11,294 bases of DNA, from the NCBI GenBank assembly GCA_900770335.1, contig CAAGKD010000140.1, positions 1 through 11,294 of the forward strand. Reading direction: 5' to 3'. The translations under genes were made by a program, and so were the position numbers. Each line of letters starts with the position of its first letter. Within the stretch, counting starts at the first letter, position 1. Shown piece by piece: positions 1 through 5,494 of the stretch. Source of the DNA: an uncultured Sutterella sp. Lineage in GTDB: Bacteria; Pseudomonadota; Gammaproteobacteria; Burkholderiales; Burkholderiaceae_F. The notes under the pieces were generated by a model. The model was not told the DNA's origin, searched no databases, and worked only from the letters and a program-made list of their open reading frames with translations.

Positions 1-19
1 ACGTGTGCTCTTCCGATCT
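1..19. other. Illumina adapter remnant
   Basis: The first 19 bases, ACGTGTGCTCTTCCGATCT, are identical to the 3' end of the Illumina TruSeq read-2 adapter, including the T that pairs with the A-tailed insert. This is library sequence left at the contig end, not part of the genome. The nrdD reading frame runs up to it and then continues into nonsense. Genuine sequence starts at about position 20. Confidence 0.95.
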
Positions 20-1653
20 AAGCGGTAGGTCGTGCCTTCCGCGGGGGTCGCCTCGAGGTTGTACATGTGGTCCGTCTCCTCCTGGAACTCCACAAGGCGG
101 GCGCGCACGTGGTCGAGGAACTCCAAGGCGAAGGCGTGGCCCGCCTCCGTCGTGATGTTCTCCGCGTCGTTCGTGAAGTTGCGGATCATCTCGTTGATGC
201 CGTTCACACCGATCGTCGAGAAGTGGTTGCGCAGCGTGCCGAGGTAGCGCTTGGTGTACGGGAAGAGCCCCTGGTCGATGTGGCGCTGGATGACCTTGCG
301 CTTGATCTCAAGGCTGGTCTTGCCGAGCTCGAGGAGGTAGTCGAGGCGCTCGTAGAGGTGCGCCTTGTCGCCCTTGAAGAGGTACCCCAGGCGCGCGCAG
401 TTGATCGTCACGACGCCGAGCGAGCCCGTCTGCTCGGCCGAGCCGAACAGGCCGTTGCCGCGCTTGAGGAGCTCGCGCAGGTCGAGCTGCAGGCGGCAGC
501 ACATCGAGCGGATCATGTTGGGCTTGAGCTCGGAGTTGACGAAGTTCTGGAAGTACGGCAGGCCGTAGCGGGCCGTCATGTCAAAGAGCCTGAGCGCATT
601 GGGGCTGTCCCACTCGAAGTCCGGCGTGATGTTGTAGGTCGGAATCGGGAAGGTGAACACGCGCCCCTTCGCGTCGCCCTTCATCATCACCTCGATGTAG
701 GCGCGGTTGATCATGTCCATCTCTGCCTGCAGGTCGCCGTACTTGAAGGGCATGGTCTCGCCGCCGATCACCGGGTGCTGCTCGCGCAGGTCCTGCGGGC
801 AGGTCCAGTCGAAAGTGAGGTTCGTGAATGGCGTCTGCGTGCCCCAGCGCGAGGGGACGTTGAGGTTGTAGATGAGCTCCTGCATGCACTGGAGAACCTC
901 GCGGTACGGGAGGTTGTCCTTGCGGATGAAGGGGGCGAGGTACGTGTCGAAGGACGAGAACGCCTGCGCGCCCGCCCACTCGTTCTGCATCGTGCCGAGG
1001 AAGTTGACGATCTGGCCCGTCGCCGAGGAGAGGTGCTTGGGCGCGTCGGCCTCGACCTTGCCGGCGACGCCGTTGAGGCCTTCCTGCAGAAGCGTCCTCA
1101 GCGACCAGCCCGCGCAGTAGCCCGAGAGCATGTCGAGGTCGTGCACATGCACGTCGGCCTCGCGGTGCGCGCGGCCCACCTCGGGCGGATAGACGTAGTT
1201 GAGCCAGTAGTTGGCGACGACCTTGCCCGAGACGTTGAGGATGAGGCCGCCGAGCGAGTAGCCCTGGTTGGCGTTGGCGTTCACGCGCCAGTCGAGCTGG
1301 TCTAGGTACTCGTTGATGGAGCTCTCGACGTTGACCCAGCTCCTCTTGGCGTCGCGGGCCTTGGCGCGCGACTCGCGGTAGACGATGTAGGCGCGCAGCG
1401 TCGGGAAGTGCCCCGTCTCGAAGAGGGCCTGCTCGACCGCGTCCTGCACCCACTCGATGTTCGGCGTGCGGGCGGCGTCATGATGCGAGAGGCGCGGCAG
1501 AACGTTGCGCTCGACGATCTCGCGGGCGACGGTCTCGTCGAATTCCTTCGTGGCGCGGCCGGCGCGGGTCACGGCGCGGACGATCTTTTCGGCGTCGAAG
1601 TCACGCACGGAGCCGTCGCGCTTGAGCAGGTGCTGCGGAAGAGCATTGGTCAT
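20..1653 (-). CDS. nrdD: Anaerobic (class III) ribonucleoside-triphosphate reductase, 3'-truncated
   Basis: NrdD reduces ribonucleoside triphosphates to deoxyribonucleotides without oxygen, using a glycyl radical made by the activase NrdG. About 545 residues are visible from the ATG at 1653 (MTNALPQHLLKRDGSVRDFD). Residues about 8-100 are an ATP-cone allosteric domain (KRDGSVRDFDAEKI, ETGHFPTLRAYIVYRESRAK). The catalytic barrel follows, with SGYCAGWSL (Cys180, matching phage T4 NrdD Cys79) and RSMCCRL (Cys385/386, one matching the thiyl-radical cysteine T4 Cys290). The last visible stretch, ATPAEGTTYRL, is a conserved NrdD segment. Judged by family length, about 150 C-terminal residues are missing, including the zinc-binding cysteines and the radical glycine. 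The cause is the contig end at the adapter, not a mutation. nrdG may lie beyond the edge. The start has only a weak GGAAA ribosome site, but the ATP cone begins right after it. NrdR boxes lie upstream. Confidence 0.95.
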
Positions 1654-1679
1654 GGAATCGTTTCCAAAGAAATCAAATA

Positions 1680-1685
1680 AATATA
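1680..1685 (-). promoter_or_regulatory. Candidate -10 of the nrdD promoter
   Basis: Read leftward, this is TATATT, five of six matches to the sigma-70 -10 hexamer, 27 bases before the nrdD start and just downstream of the proximal NrdR box. No good -35 hexamer sits at the expected spacing, so the exact start of transcription is uncertain. If this is the -10, the -35 region lies inside the proximal NrdR box, a normal place for repression. Confidence 0.35.
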
Positions 1686-1690
1686 GGGAA

Positions 1691-1737
1691 CTACAATCTA
1701 TGGTAGTTTTGATGACTCAAATGACCATAGATTGTGG
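1691..1737 (-). promoter_or_regulatory. Tandem NrdR-type operator boxes
   Basis: Two 16-bp boxes, 1691-1706 (core CAATCTATGG) and 1722-1737 (core CCATAGATTG), each match 8 of 10 core positions of the NrdR consensus CWATATATWG. Their cores start 31 bp apart, three helical turns, the spacing known for NrdR box pairs. The boxes are also near-perfect inverted copies of each other: GGGAACTACAATCTATGGT at 1686-1704 pairs with 1724-1742 with one mismatch. NrdR is the ATP/dATP-sensing repressor of ribonucleotide reductase genes. Position and spacing make it the obvious regulator of nrdD. The inference rests on motif match and context; no nrdR gene is in the window. Confidence 0.8.
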
Positions 1738-1749
1738 TTCCCGTAAAAT
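1721..1749 (+). promoter_or_regulatory. Candidate divergent plus-strand promoter over the distal NrdR box
   Basis: ATGACC (1721-1726, 4/6 to -35) and TAAAAT (1744-1749, 5/6 to -10) are 17 bp apart, reading away from nrdD. The -35 lies at the edge of the distal NrdR box, so NrdR would be expected to affect it. No protein gene follows, but a strong plus-strand terminator lies at 2180-2214. Motif-only prediction. Confidence 0.4.
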
Positions 1750-2018
1750 CACGGAGTGAACTATACCAAAGCCCGGATCGTCGCGCCTCCCCCCTGCGGG
1801 CAAGAGCCGCATCACGCAATGAGCCTGCTGCGACGAATTCCCAAAGAGATGAGCGTTCGGCGAGGGGAGGCTCATTGTCTCAGGGTTTTCCCCTACCAAA
1901 GGAGATCATTTTGGCGGAGGCCCTGCGGCGCATCCTTCCGCGGACCAGAACGGAGCCGCGCCGGCCCGCGGATCGCGACAAGGGATTTTCCTGATTCAAT
2001 CGATAGGCACATGTCCCT

Positions 2019-2033
2019 AGAATTTCTTTCGGA
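2019..2033 (+). repeat. 15-bp direct repeat, copy 1
   Basis: AGAATTTCTTTCGGA occurs here and again, exactly, at 3481-3495 in the leader of the first acyl-CoA ligase gene. It is AT-rich against a GC-rich background. Its role is unknown. Confidence 0.6.
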
Positions 2034-2179
2034 TCAATTCCTCCTTCCGGCTCGCTGAGCCGGCAAGGCGTGCGTCGACATCGGGCGCTTCCGAGGGGCT
2101 GCATTGGAATGACCGCTCGCGCTCCCTTTGCGCGGCCGTCATTGCGAATGCAAGCATGCCGCGCCCGAATGTTGTTCCG

Positions 2180-2214
2180 GCCCGCGATGTCTCGAGATAT
2201 CGCGGGCTTTTTTT
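2180..2214 (+). terminator. Strong intrinsic terminator
   Basis: GCCCGCGAT (2180-2188) pairs perfectly with ATCGCGGGC (2199-2207). A G-U pair and two more base pairs extend the stem to a four-base TCGA loop. Seven Ts follow at once (2208-2214), and another six-T run lies a few bases on. The T tract is only on the plus-strand side, so it ends rightward transcription. No plus-strand protein gene lies between it and the contig end. Confidence 0.85.
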
Positions 2215-2337
2215 GTCCATTTTTTGTCCTTTCGTCGCTCCTCTCGCCCTTCGGCGGCCGGCCAGCATTCCTGCGCGCCGACGCATGCCGGCCGACCCCC
2301 CGAGGGGGGTGGCGTCCAGTCGCCCGCCTCGCCCTTT

Positions 2338-2353
2338 TATACGCATAAATACG
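2338..2353 (-). repeat. 16-bp inverted repeat, left copy
   Basis: TATACGCATAAATACG is the exact reverse complement of 3196-3211. Both are strongly AT-rich in GC-rich surroundings. The pair faces outward and encloses about 0.87 kb of noncoding DNA. The match stops sharply at both ends. Confidence 0.7.
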
Positions 2354-2495
2354 AAGCGGGAAAAGCGCCCCTCCGACGTTCCTCGAAGAGTGTTCAGAGA
2401 GCGCAGGCTCTTGATCTGTGTCAACTCGATGACATTCCGGAGGCATTTCCCCGGGTGACGTCAATCCGGGCGGCCACGGGCGAGGCGGCGGAAAG

Positions 2496-2531
2496 GTCGG
2501 AGCAGTCGGAACAGTCAGAACAGTCGGGAAA
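2496..2531. repeat. 9-bp tandem repeat array A (four units)
   Basis: Units GTCGGAGCA, GTCGGAACA, GTCAGAACA and GTCGGGAAA. It resembles the reverse complement of array B at 2855-2899, so the two form an inverted pair of arrays. The 9-bp period would read as a repeated tripeptide, but no credible gene covers it. Confidence 0.75.
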
Positions 2532-2631
2532 GGCCCGGGAAGGCGCTTCGGGCCGGATGCGGAGCCGCCGCGGGAAGCCTCGACGGCGAACGCCCCTGGC
2601 GGGCGGCGGCTGGCATGCGCCGGCGAAGGCC

Positions 2632-2648
2632 TTGCAGGATCCCTGCAA
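2632..2648. repeat. Palindrome TTGCAGG-ATC-CCTGCAA
   Basis: A perfect 7-bp inverted repeat with a 3-base centre. A close relative, with the same TTGCAG/CTGCAA arms, lies at 2961-2977. It may be a short interspersed palindrome of the REP type or a protein-binding site; there is no T tract. Confidence 0.5.
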
Positions 2649-2854
2649 AGCGCCCTGTGAGGCGATCGACGGGCGGCATGACCCGGGCGGACGCGAAAGG
2701 CGGCTCAGAGGGCCGTACAGGCGGGGAGCGCGCGGAGGCGCTCGGCGTTCGCCGGGGCGCGCCGCAAGGGGCGAAGGGGCGCGGAGCCGCGGTCGGTGGA
2801 ATGGGGGCGCAGGCAGGCGTACGCCCCCTGCGGCCCGTGCGCAGCCCTGGGGGG

Positions 2855-2899
2855 CCTGAAGGTTCTGAACGTTCTGAACGTCCTGAACGCTCTGACGAG
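2855..2899. repeat. 9-bp tandem repeat array B (four units and a degenerate fifth)
   Basis: Units CCTGAAGGT, TCTGAACGT, TCTGAACGT, CCTGAACGC, then the diverged TCTGACGAG. The reverse complement reads as GTTCAGAAC-type units and aligns with array A (2496-2531) over four units. Confidence 0.75.
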
Positions 2900-2922
2900 A
2901 GGAGGCGTTTTCCGCGGACAGT

Positions 2923-2960
2923 AAAAGGGCCGGTGACGTCCCTTTCCGTCACCGGCCCTT
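2923..2960 (-). terminator. Long hairpin, probable minus-strand terminator
   Basis: A perfect 14-bp stem, AAGGGCCGGTGACG (2925-2938) with its complement at 2947-2960, around an 8-base loop. On the minus strand it ends in TTTT, as an intrinsic terminator would; on the plus strand it is followed only by CCTTGC. No minus-strand gene is visible to its right, so either an untranslated leftward RNA ends here or the element shields the region from readthrough. Confidence 0.5.
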
Positions 2961-2977
2961 CCTTGCAGCCTGCAAGG
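2961..2977. repeat. Palindrome CCTTGCAG-C-CTGCAAGG
   Basis: A perfect 8-bp inverted repeat around one central base, immediately beside the hairpin at 2925-2960. It shares its arms with the palindrome at 2632-2648. Confidence 0.5.
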
Positions 2978-3096
2978 GAAGCAGGACCAACCACATCCCT
3001 TTTGAGTTAGCGCTTGAGGAGCAACGCATGTGCTTTGTTTTTTCGCTGCGGAACGAAAGTTACGCCTCCGCCGGAGGAGTGGCAAACGCCCCGAGA

Positions 3097-3113
3097 TGCA
3101 CCAAAGTGGTGCA
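3097..3113. promoter_or_regulatory. NtrC-type binding-site palindrome
   Basis: TGCACCAAAGTGGTGCA fits the NtrC enhancer consensus TGCACC-N5-GGTGCA at every fixed position and is itself a perfect 7-3-7 inverted repeat. NtrC activates sigma-54 promoters under nitrogen limitation. I searched by eye for a -24/-12 element (GG-N10-GC) within about 200 bp on both strands and found no good one, so the target is unknown. Another dyad-binding regulator could use this site. Confidence 0.4.
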
Positions 3114-3195
3114 AAATAGTTGAAACAACCTAGGTTTTTGAGAGCTCGGAAGACCGAACAAGTTCTTATTTCCGACAAACGAGCAAACAAATATG

Positions 3196-3211
3196 CGTAT
3201 TTATGCGTATA
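3196..3211 (+). repeat. 16-bp inverted repeat, right copy
   Basis: CGTATTTATGCGTATA is the exact reverse complement of 2338-2353. Here it is part of a longer AT-rich stretch in which TATGCGTAT occurs twice, 10 bp apart (3192-3200 and 3202-3210), one helical turn. That phasing suggests a protein-binding or promoter-like element. Confidence 0.7.
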
Positions 3212-3375
3212 TCCATCTCCGCAGCTCCGAAGCAGCCTGATCTCCTGTCGGAGCCGGCCTCCTGCAGAGCGCTCGGCGCTGCGGACGACGCTCCGGAGGG
3301 CTCCGCGGAAGGCCTCAGCGAAAAGGCCGTCCGATCATCCGAAAAGCCGACGATCGGAGCGCAAGTTCCGGGATT

Positions 3376-3403
3376 TCGACCCGAACCGGCCGCCGGCTAC
3401 AAT
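3376..3403 (+). promoter_or_regulatory. Candidate promoter of the acyl-CoA ligase pair
   Basis: TCGACC (3376-3381, 4/6 to -35) and TACAAT (3398-3403, 5/6 to -10) are 16 bp apart. This would give a leader of about 145 bases before the start at 3556. The leader is rich in short GC palindromes such as GGAGCGC-C-GCGCTCC. Confidence 0.45.
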
Positions 3404-3480
3404 TGAAAGACTGCGCGCCGCATGCGCGCGCCCCGCATCGCGCTCCGGAGCTCCGGCATCGGCGCGGACGGACGACAACA

Positions 3481-3495
3481 AGAATTTCTTTCGGA
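3481..3495 (+). repeat. 15-bp direct repeat, copy 2
   Basis: Exact second copy of AGAATTTCTTTCGGA (first at 2019-2033), about 60 bases before the acyl-CoA ligase start. In both places a CTCCTTCC run follows, at different distances. Confidence 0.6.
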
Positions 3496-3555
3496 GCGCC
3501 GCGCTCCCCGGAAGCGGGCGCCGGAGCGCTCCGACCTCCTTCCCGGAAACCGACC

Positions 3556-5418
3556 ATGTCCATTCAGTCAGCCACAGAAGAAGGCCTGCGGCGCATCCGC
3601 GACCTTGACGTGCTCTCCACCCTCCCCGAGATGCTCTCCCTGTGCGAGGAGGAGCATCAGGACGCCGTGGGCTGGAAGTCCTGGGACCCGAAGAAGAAGG
3701 CCTGGCGCGACTGGACCTTCCGCGAGGGCTACGACGAGATCGAGCGCTGGCGCCACGCGCTCGCCGGTCTCGGCCTCGAGCGCGGCGCGCGCGCGGCGAT
3801 GCTGCTGCCCAACTGCATGGAGGCGGTGCTCTTCGACCAGGCCGTGCTCGCCAACGCGCTCACGCCGGTGCCGCTCCATGCGATCGACACCCCGAAGTCC
3901 TCGGCCTACATCCTCAACGACTCGGGCGCGGAGATCCTCGTCACGAACAAGAAGCTCAAGTGGCGCCAGATCCGCGAGGCGGCCGACCTGCCGAACCTCA
4001 GGCTCGTCGTCATCACGGACGACGAGTTCGCCGACGAGCCCGACGCCCCGATCCCGATGCTCTCGCTCGAGACCTGGCTCGCGAAGACCCCCGACGCGCC
4101 CCTTCCCCCCGGGCCGCGCTCGACGGACCTCGCCGCGCTCGTGTACACCTCGGGCACGACGGGCAACCCCAAGGGCGTGATGCTCACGCACCGCAACGTT
4201 CTCTCGAACCTCAGGGGCGTGCTCGGCAGCCTCCAGCCGAAGTCGGACGACGTGCTGCTCTCGTTCCTGCCGCTCTCGCACACCTTCGAGCGCACGGCGT
4301 CCTACTACATGGCGCTCGGCTGCGGCCTCACGCTCGCCTTCAACCGCTCGATCGCGAACCTGCAGGAGGACCTGCGCACGATCCGCCCGTCGATCCTCAT
4401 GAGCGTGCCGCGCGTCTACGACATGATCTACGGCAAGCTCCGCGACGGGCTCGCCAAGCAGTCCAAGCTCGTGCAGTACCTCTTCGACTGGGCCGTCGAG
4501 GTGGGCTGGCGGCGCGCCTGCCGCGAGAACGGCCTCCCGGAGGAGCGCACGGGCCGCGCCTGGCTCGACCCGATCGTCGCGGGGTTCCTTGACCGCAAGG
4601 TGGGCTCGAAGCTCCGCGCGGTCTTCGGCGACCGCATCCACGTCTACATCTCCGGCGGAGCCGCGCTCAACCCGGCCGTCGCCCGGGTCTTCCTCGGCCT
4701 CGGCGTGCCCATCTACCAGGGCTACGGCATGACCGAGACGAGTCCGATCATCGCCGTCAACCGCGTCGGCTCGAACCATCCGACCACGGTCGGCCCCGCC
4801 CTCGACAACCTCGAGGTGCGCCTCTCGCCCGAGGGCGAGCTGCAGGTGCGCGGCCCCTCCGTCATGCGGGGCTACTGGCACCGCGAGGAGGCCACCCGCG
4901 CGATCCTCTCCGACGACGGCTGGCTCTCGACGGGCGACGTCGCGGAGATCTACTCCGACGGCCACGTGCGCATCACGGGACGCATCAAGGAGATCATCGT
5001 CACCTCCTCGGGCGAGAAGGTTCCGCCCGCGGACCTCGAGGCCGCGATCGAGACGGACCGGCTCTTCGACCAGACGATGGCGATCGGCGACGACCGACCC
5101 TGCATCGGCCTCGTCGCGGTCGTGAACGGCCCCGAGTGGGAGCGCCTGTGCGCCGAGCTCGGACTCGATCCGAAGGACGACGCAGCGCTGCGCAGCCGCG
5201 AGGCGACGCAGGCGGCGCTGCGCCGCGTGAAGGCCGCCGCGTCGGGCTTCCCCAACTACGGCGTCCCGCGCGTGATCACGCTCCTGCGCGAGCCCTGGAC
5301 GATCGACAACGGCCTGCTCACCCCGACGCTCAAGATCAAGCGCGCCAAGGTCGTCGCCCGGTACGGCGCCGAGATCGACGCGATGTACGAGGCGATCGCC
5401 CCGAAGAAGAAGGCCTGA
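3556..5418 (+). CDS. Long-chain fatty acid--CoA ligase (AMP-forming), first copy
   Basis: A cytosolic or membrane-associated ligase that activates a fatty acid with ATP to an acyl-adenylate and then transfers it to CoA. The 620 residues fit the bacterial long-chain acyl-CoA synthetase family (COG1022, FadD15-like). Visible motifs are the ATP loop YTSGTTGNPKG (197-207), LSFLPLSHTFERT after it, YGMTETSP (390-397), STGD with Asp461 for ribose binding, hinge GRIKE (475-479), and C-terminal LTPTLKIKR, where Lys593 is the likely adenylation lysine. No motif is missing. I chose the ATG at 3556 because family similarity starts just after it and GGAAA precedes it; the frame is open upstream to a TTG at 3403, but that extension is Arg/Pro-rich and unlike the family. 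A paralogue follows 76 bp downstream. Chain-length preference cannot be read from sequence; a related carboxylic acid substrate is possible. Confidence 0.92.
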   Translation: MSIQSATEEGLRRIRDLDVLSTLPEMLSLCEEEHQDAVGWKSWDPKKKAWRDWTFREGYDEIERWRHALAGLGLERGARAAMLLPNCMEAVLFDQAVLANALTPVPLHAIDTPKSSAYILNDSGAEILVTNKKLKWRQIREAADLPNLRLVVITDDEFADEPDAPIPMLSLETWLAKTPDAPLPPGPRSTDLAALVYTSGTTGNPKGVMLTHRNVLSNLRGVLGSLQPKSDDVLLSFLPLSHTFERTASYYMALGCGLTLAFNRSIANLQEDLRTIRPSILMSVPRVYDMIYGKLRDGLAKQSKLVQYLFDWAVEVGWRRACRENGLPEERTGRAWLDPIVAGFLDRKVGSKLRAVFGDRIHVYISGGAALNPAVARVFLGLGVPIYQGYGMTETSPIIAVNRVGSNHPTTVGPALDNLEVRLSPEGELQVRGPSVMRGYWHREEATRAILSDDGWLSTGDVAEIYSDGHVRITGRIKEIIVTSSGEKVPPADLEAAIETDRLFDQTMAIGDDRPCIGLVAVVNGPEWERLCAELGLDPKDDAALRSREATQAALRRVKAAASGFPNYGVPRVITLLREPWTIDNGLLTPTLKIKRAKVVARYGAEIDAMYEAIAPKKKA

Positions 5419-5427
5419 CGCCCGCAG

Positions 5428-5453
5428 GAGCCCGTCCCTCAAGGGGCGGGCTC
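5428..5453 (+). other. Intercistronic hairpin
   Basis: GAGCCCGTCCC (5428-5438) pairs with GGGGCGGGCTC (5443-5453), an 11-bp stem with one T-G wobble and a TCAA loop, in the 76-bp gap between the two ligase genes. No T tract follows, so full termination is unlikely. It could stabilise the upstream message or cause partial termination. Confidence 0.6.
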
Positions 5454-5494
5454 GGAAGCACGAAGGCCACAAGGAACACACACTGCCAGAGACC

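Larger units (their letters stand above)
1755..2214 (+). ncRNA. Candidate structured RNA or untranslated transcript ending in an intrinsic terminator
   Basis: No convincing protein gene lies here on either strand, yet the plus strand ends in a textbook intrinsic terminator. Before it are a perfect hairpin at 2047-2063 (CCGGCTC, loop GCT, GAGCCGG) and a longer interrupted one at 2100-2152. In the longer one, GCATT and AATGAC pair with GTCATT and AATGC across a 2x3 internal loop, with an inner GCGC/GCGC stem. The 5' end is inferred from the promoter candidate at 1721-1749; a shorter RNA starting nearer 2000 is equally possible. I see no signature of tmRNA, RNase P RNA, SRP RNA or 6S RNA. It may be an unassigned small RNA or an untranslated transcript. 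Confidence 0.35.
2215..3375. other. Long noncoding, repeat-rich intergenic region
   Basis: About 1.2 kb with open frames on both strands that look like chance products of high GC. Their translations are Arg/Pro/Ala/Ser-rich and unrelated to any family I recognise. They run across the palindromes and tandem repeats and lack ribosome sites. The region instead holds short inverted and tandem repeats, listed separately. Further hairpins lie at 3311-3328 (GGCCT/AGGCC) and 3330-3358 (TCCGATC/GATCGGA). I found no transposase, tRNA or CRISPR structure. Confidence 0.6.

Noticed and set aside
67..1305. Long plus-strand open frame opposite nrdD, and similar long frames opposite the ligases, guaB and guaA
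   Set aside because: They are antisense shadows produced by G/C-rich third positions. The opposite strand encodes full, motif-complete enzymes.
1708..1721. FNR-like palindrome TTTGATGACTCAAA between the NrdR boxes
   Set aside because: The arms TTGA and TCAA are 4 bases apart instead of the 6 in the FNR consensus, so the match is not good enough despite the fitting anaerobic context.
1911..1994. 27-codon TTG-start frame behind AGGAG at good spacing, a possible leader peptide
   Set aside because: One ribosome-site-like match is not enough. The peptide has no recognisable character, and the AGGAG lies inside a CCAAA/TTTGG hairpin. It would be worth reviving if the region proves to be transcribed.
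2017..2046. Perfect AGGAGG on the minus strand near 2040
   Set aside because: No start codon lies at a usable distance and no coding-like frame follows, so it is probably chance.
2000..2214. Housekeeping RNA (tmRNA, RNase P, SRP, 6S) as identity of the candidate RNA
   Set aside because: None of the sequence signatures I know for these RNAs is present; only the hairpin-terminator layout is shared.
1880..3190. Several open frames of 100-240 codons on both strands in the nrdD to acyl-CoA ligase gap
   Set aside because: They overlap each other, run through terminators and tandem repeats, lack ribosome sites, and translate to low-complexity Arg/Pro/Ala/Ser sequence with no recognisable family. 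This is what random high-GC DNA gives.
3403..3555. Upstream extension of the first acyl-CoA ligase to a TTG start
   Set aside because: The added 51 residues are Arg/Pro/His-rich, unlike the family, and overlap the candidate -10 at 3398-3403. The ATG at 3556 fits the family start.
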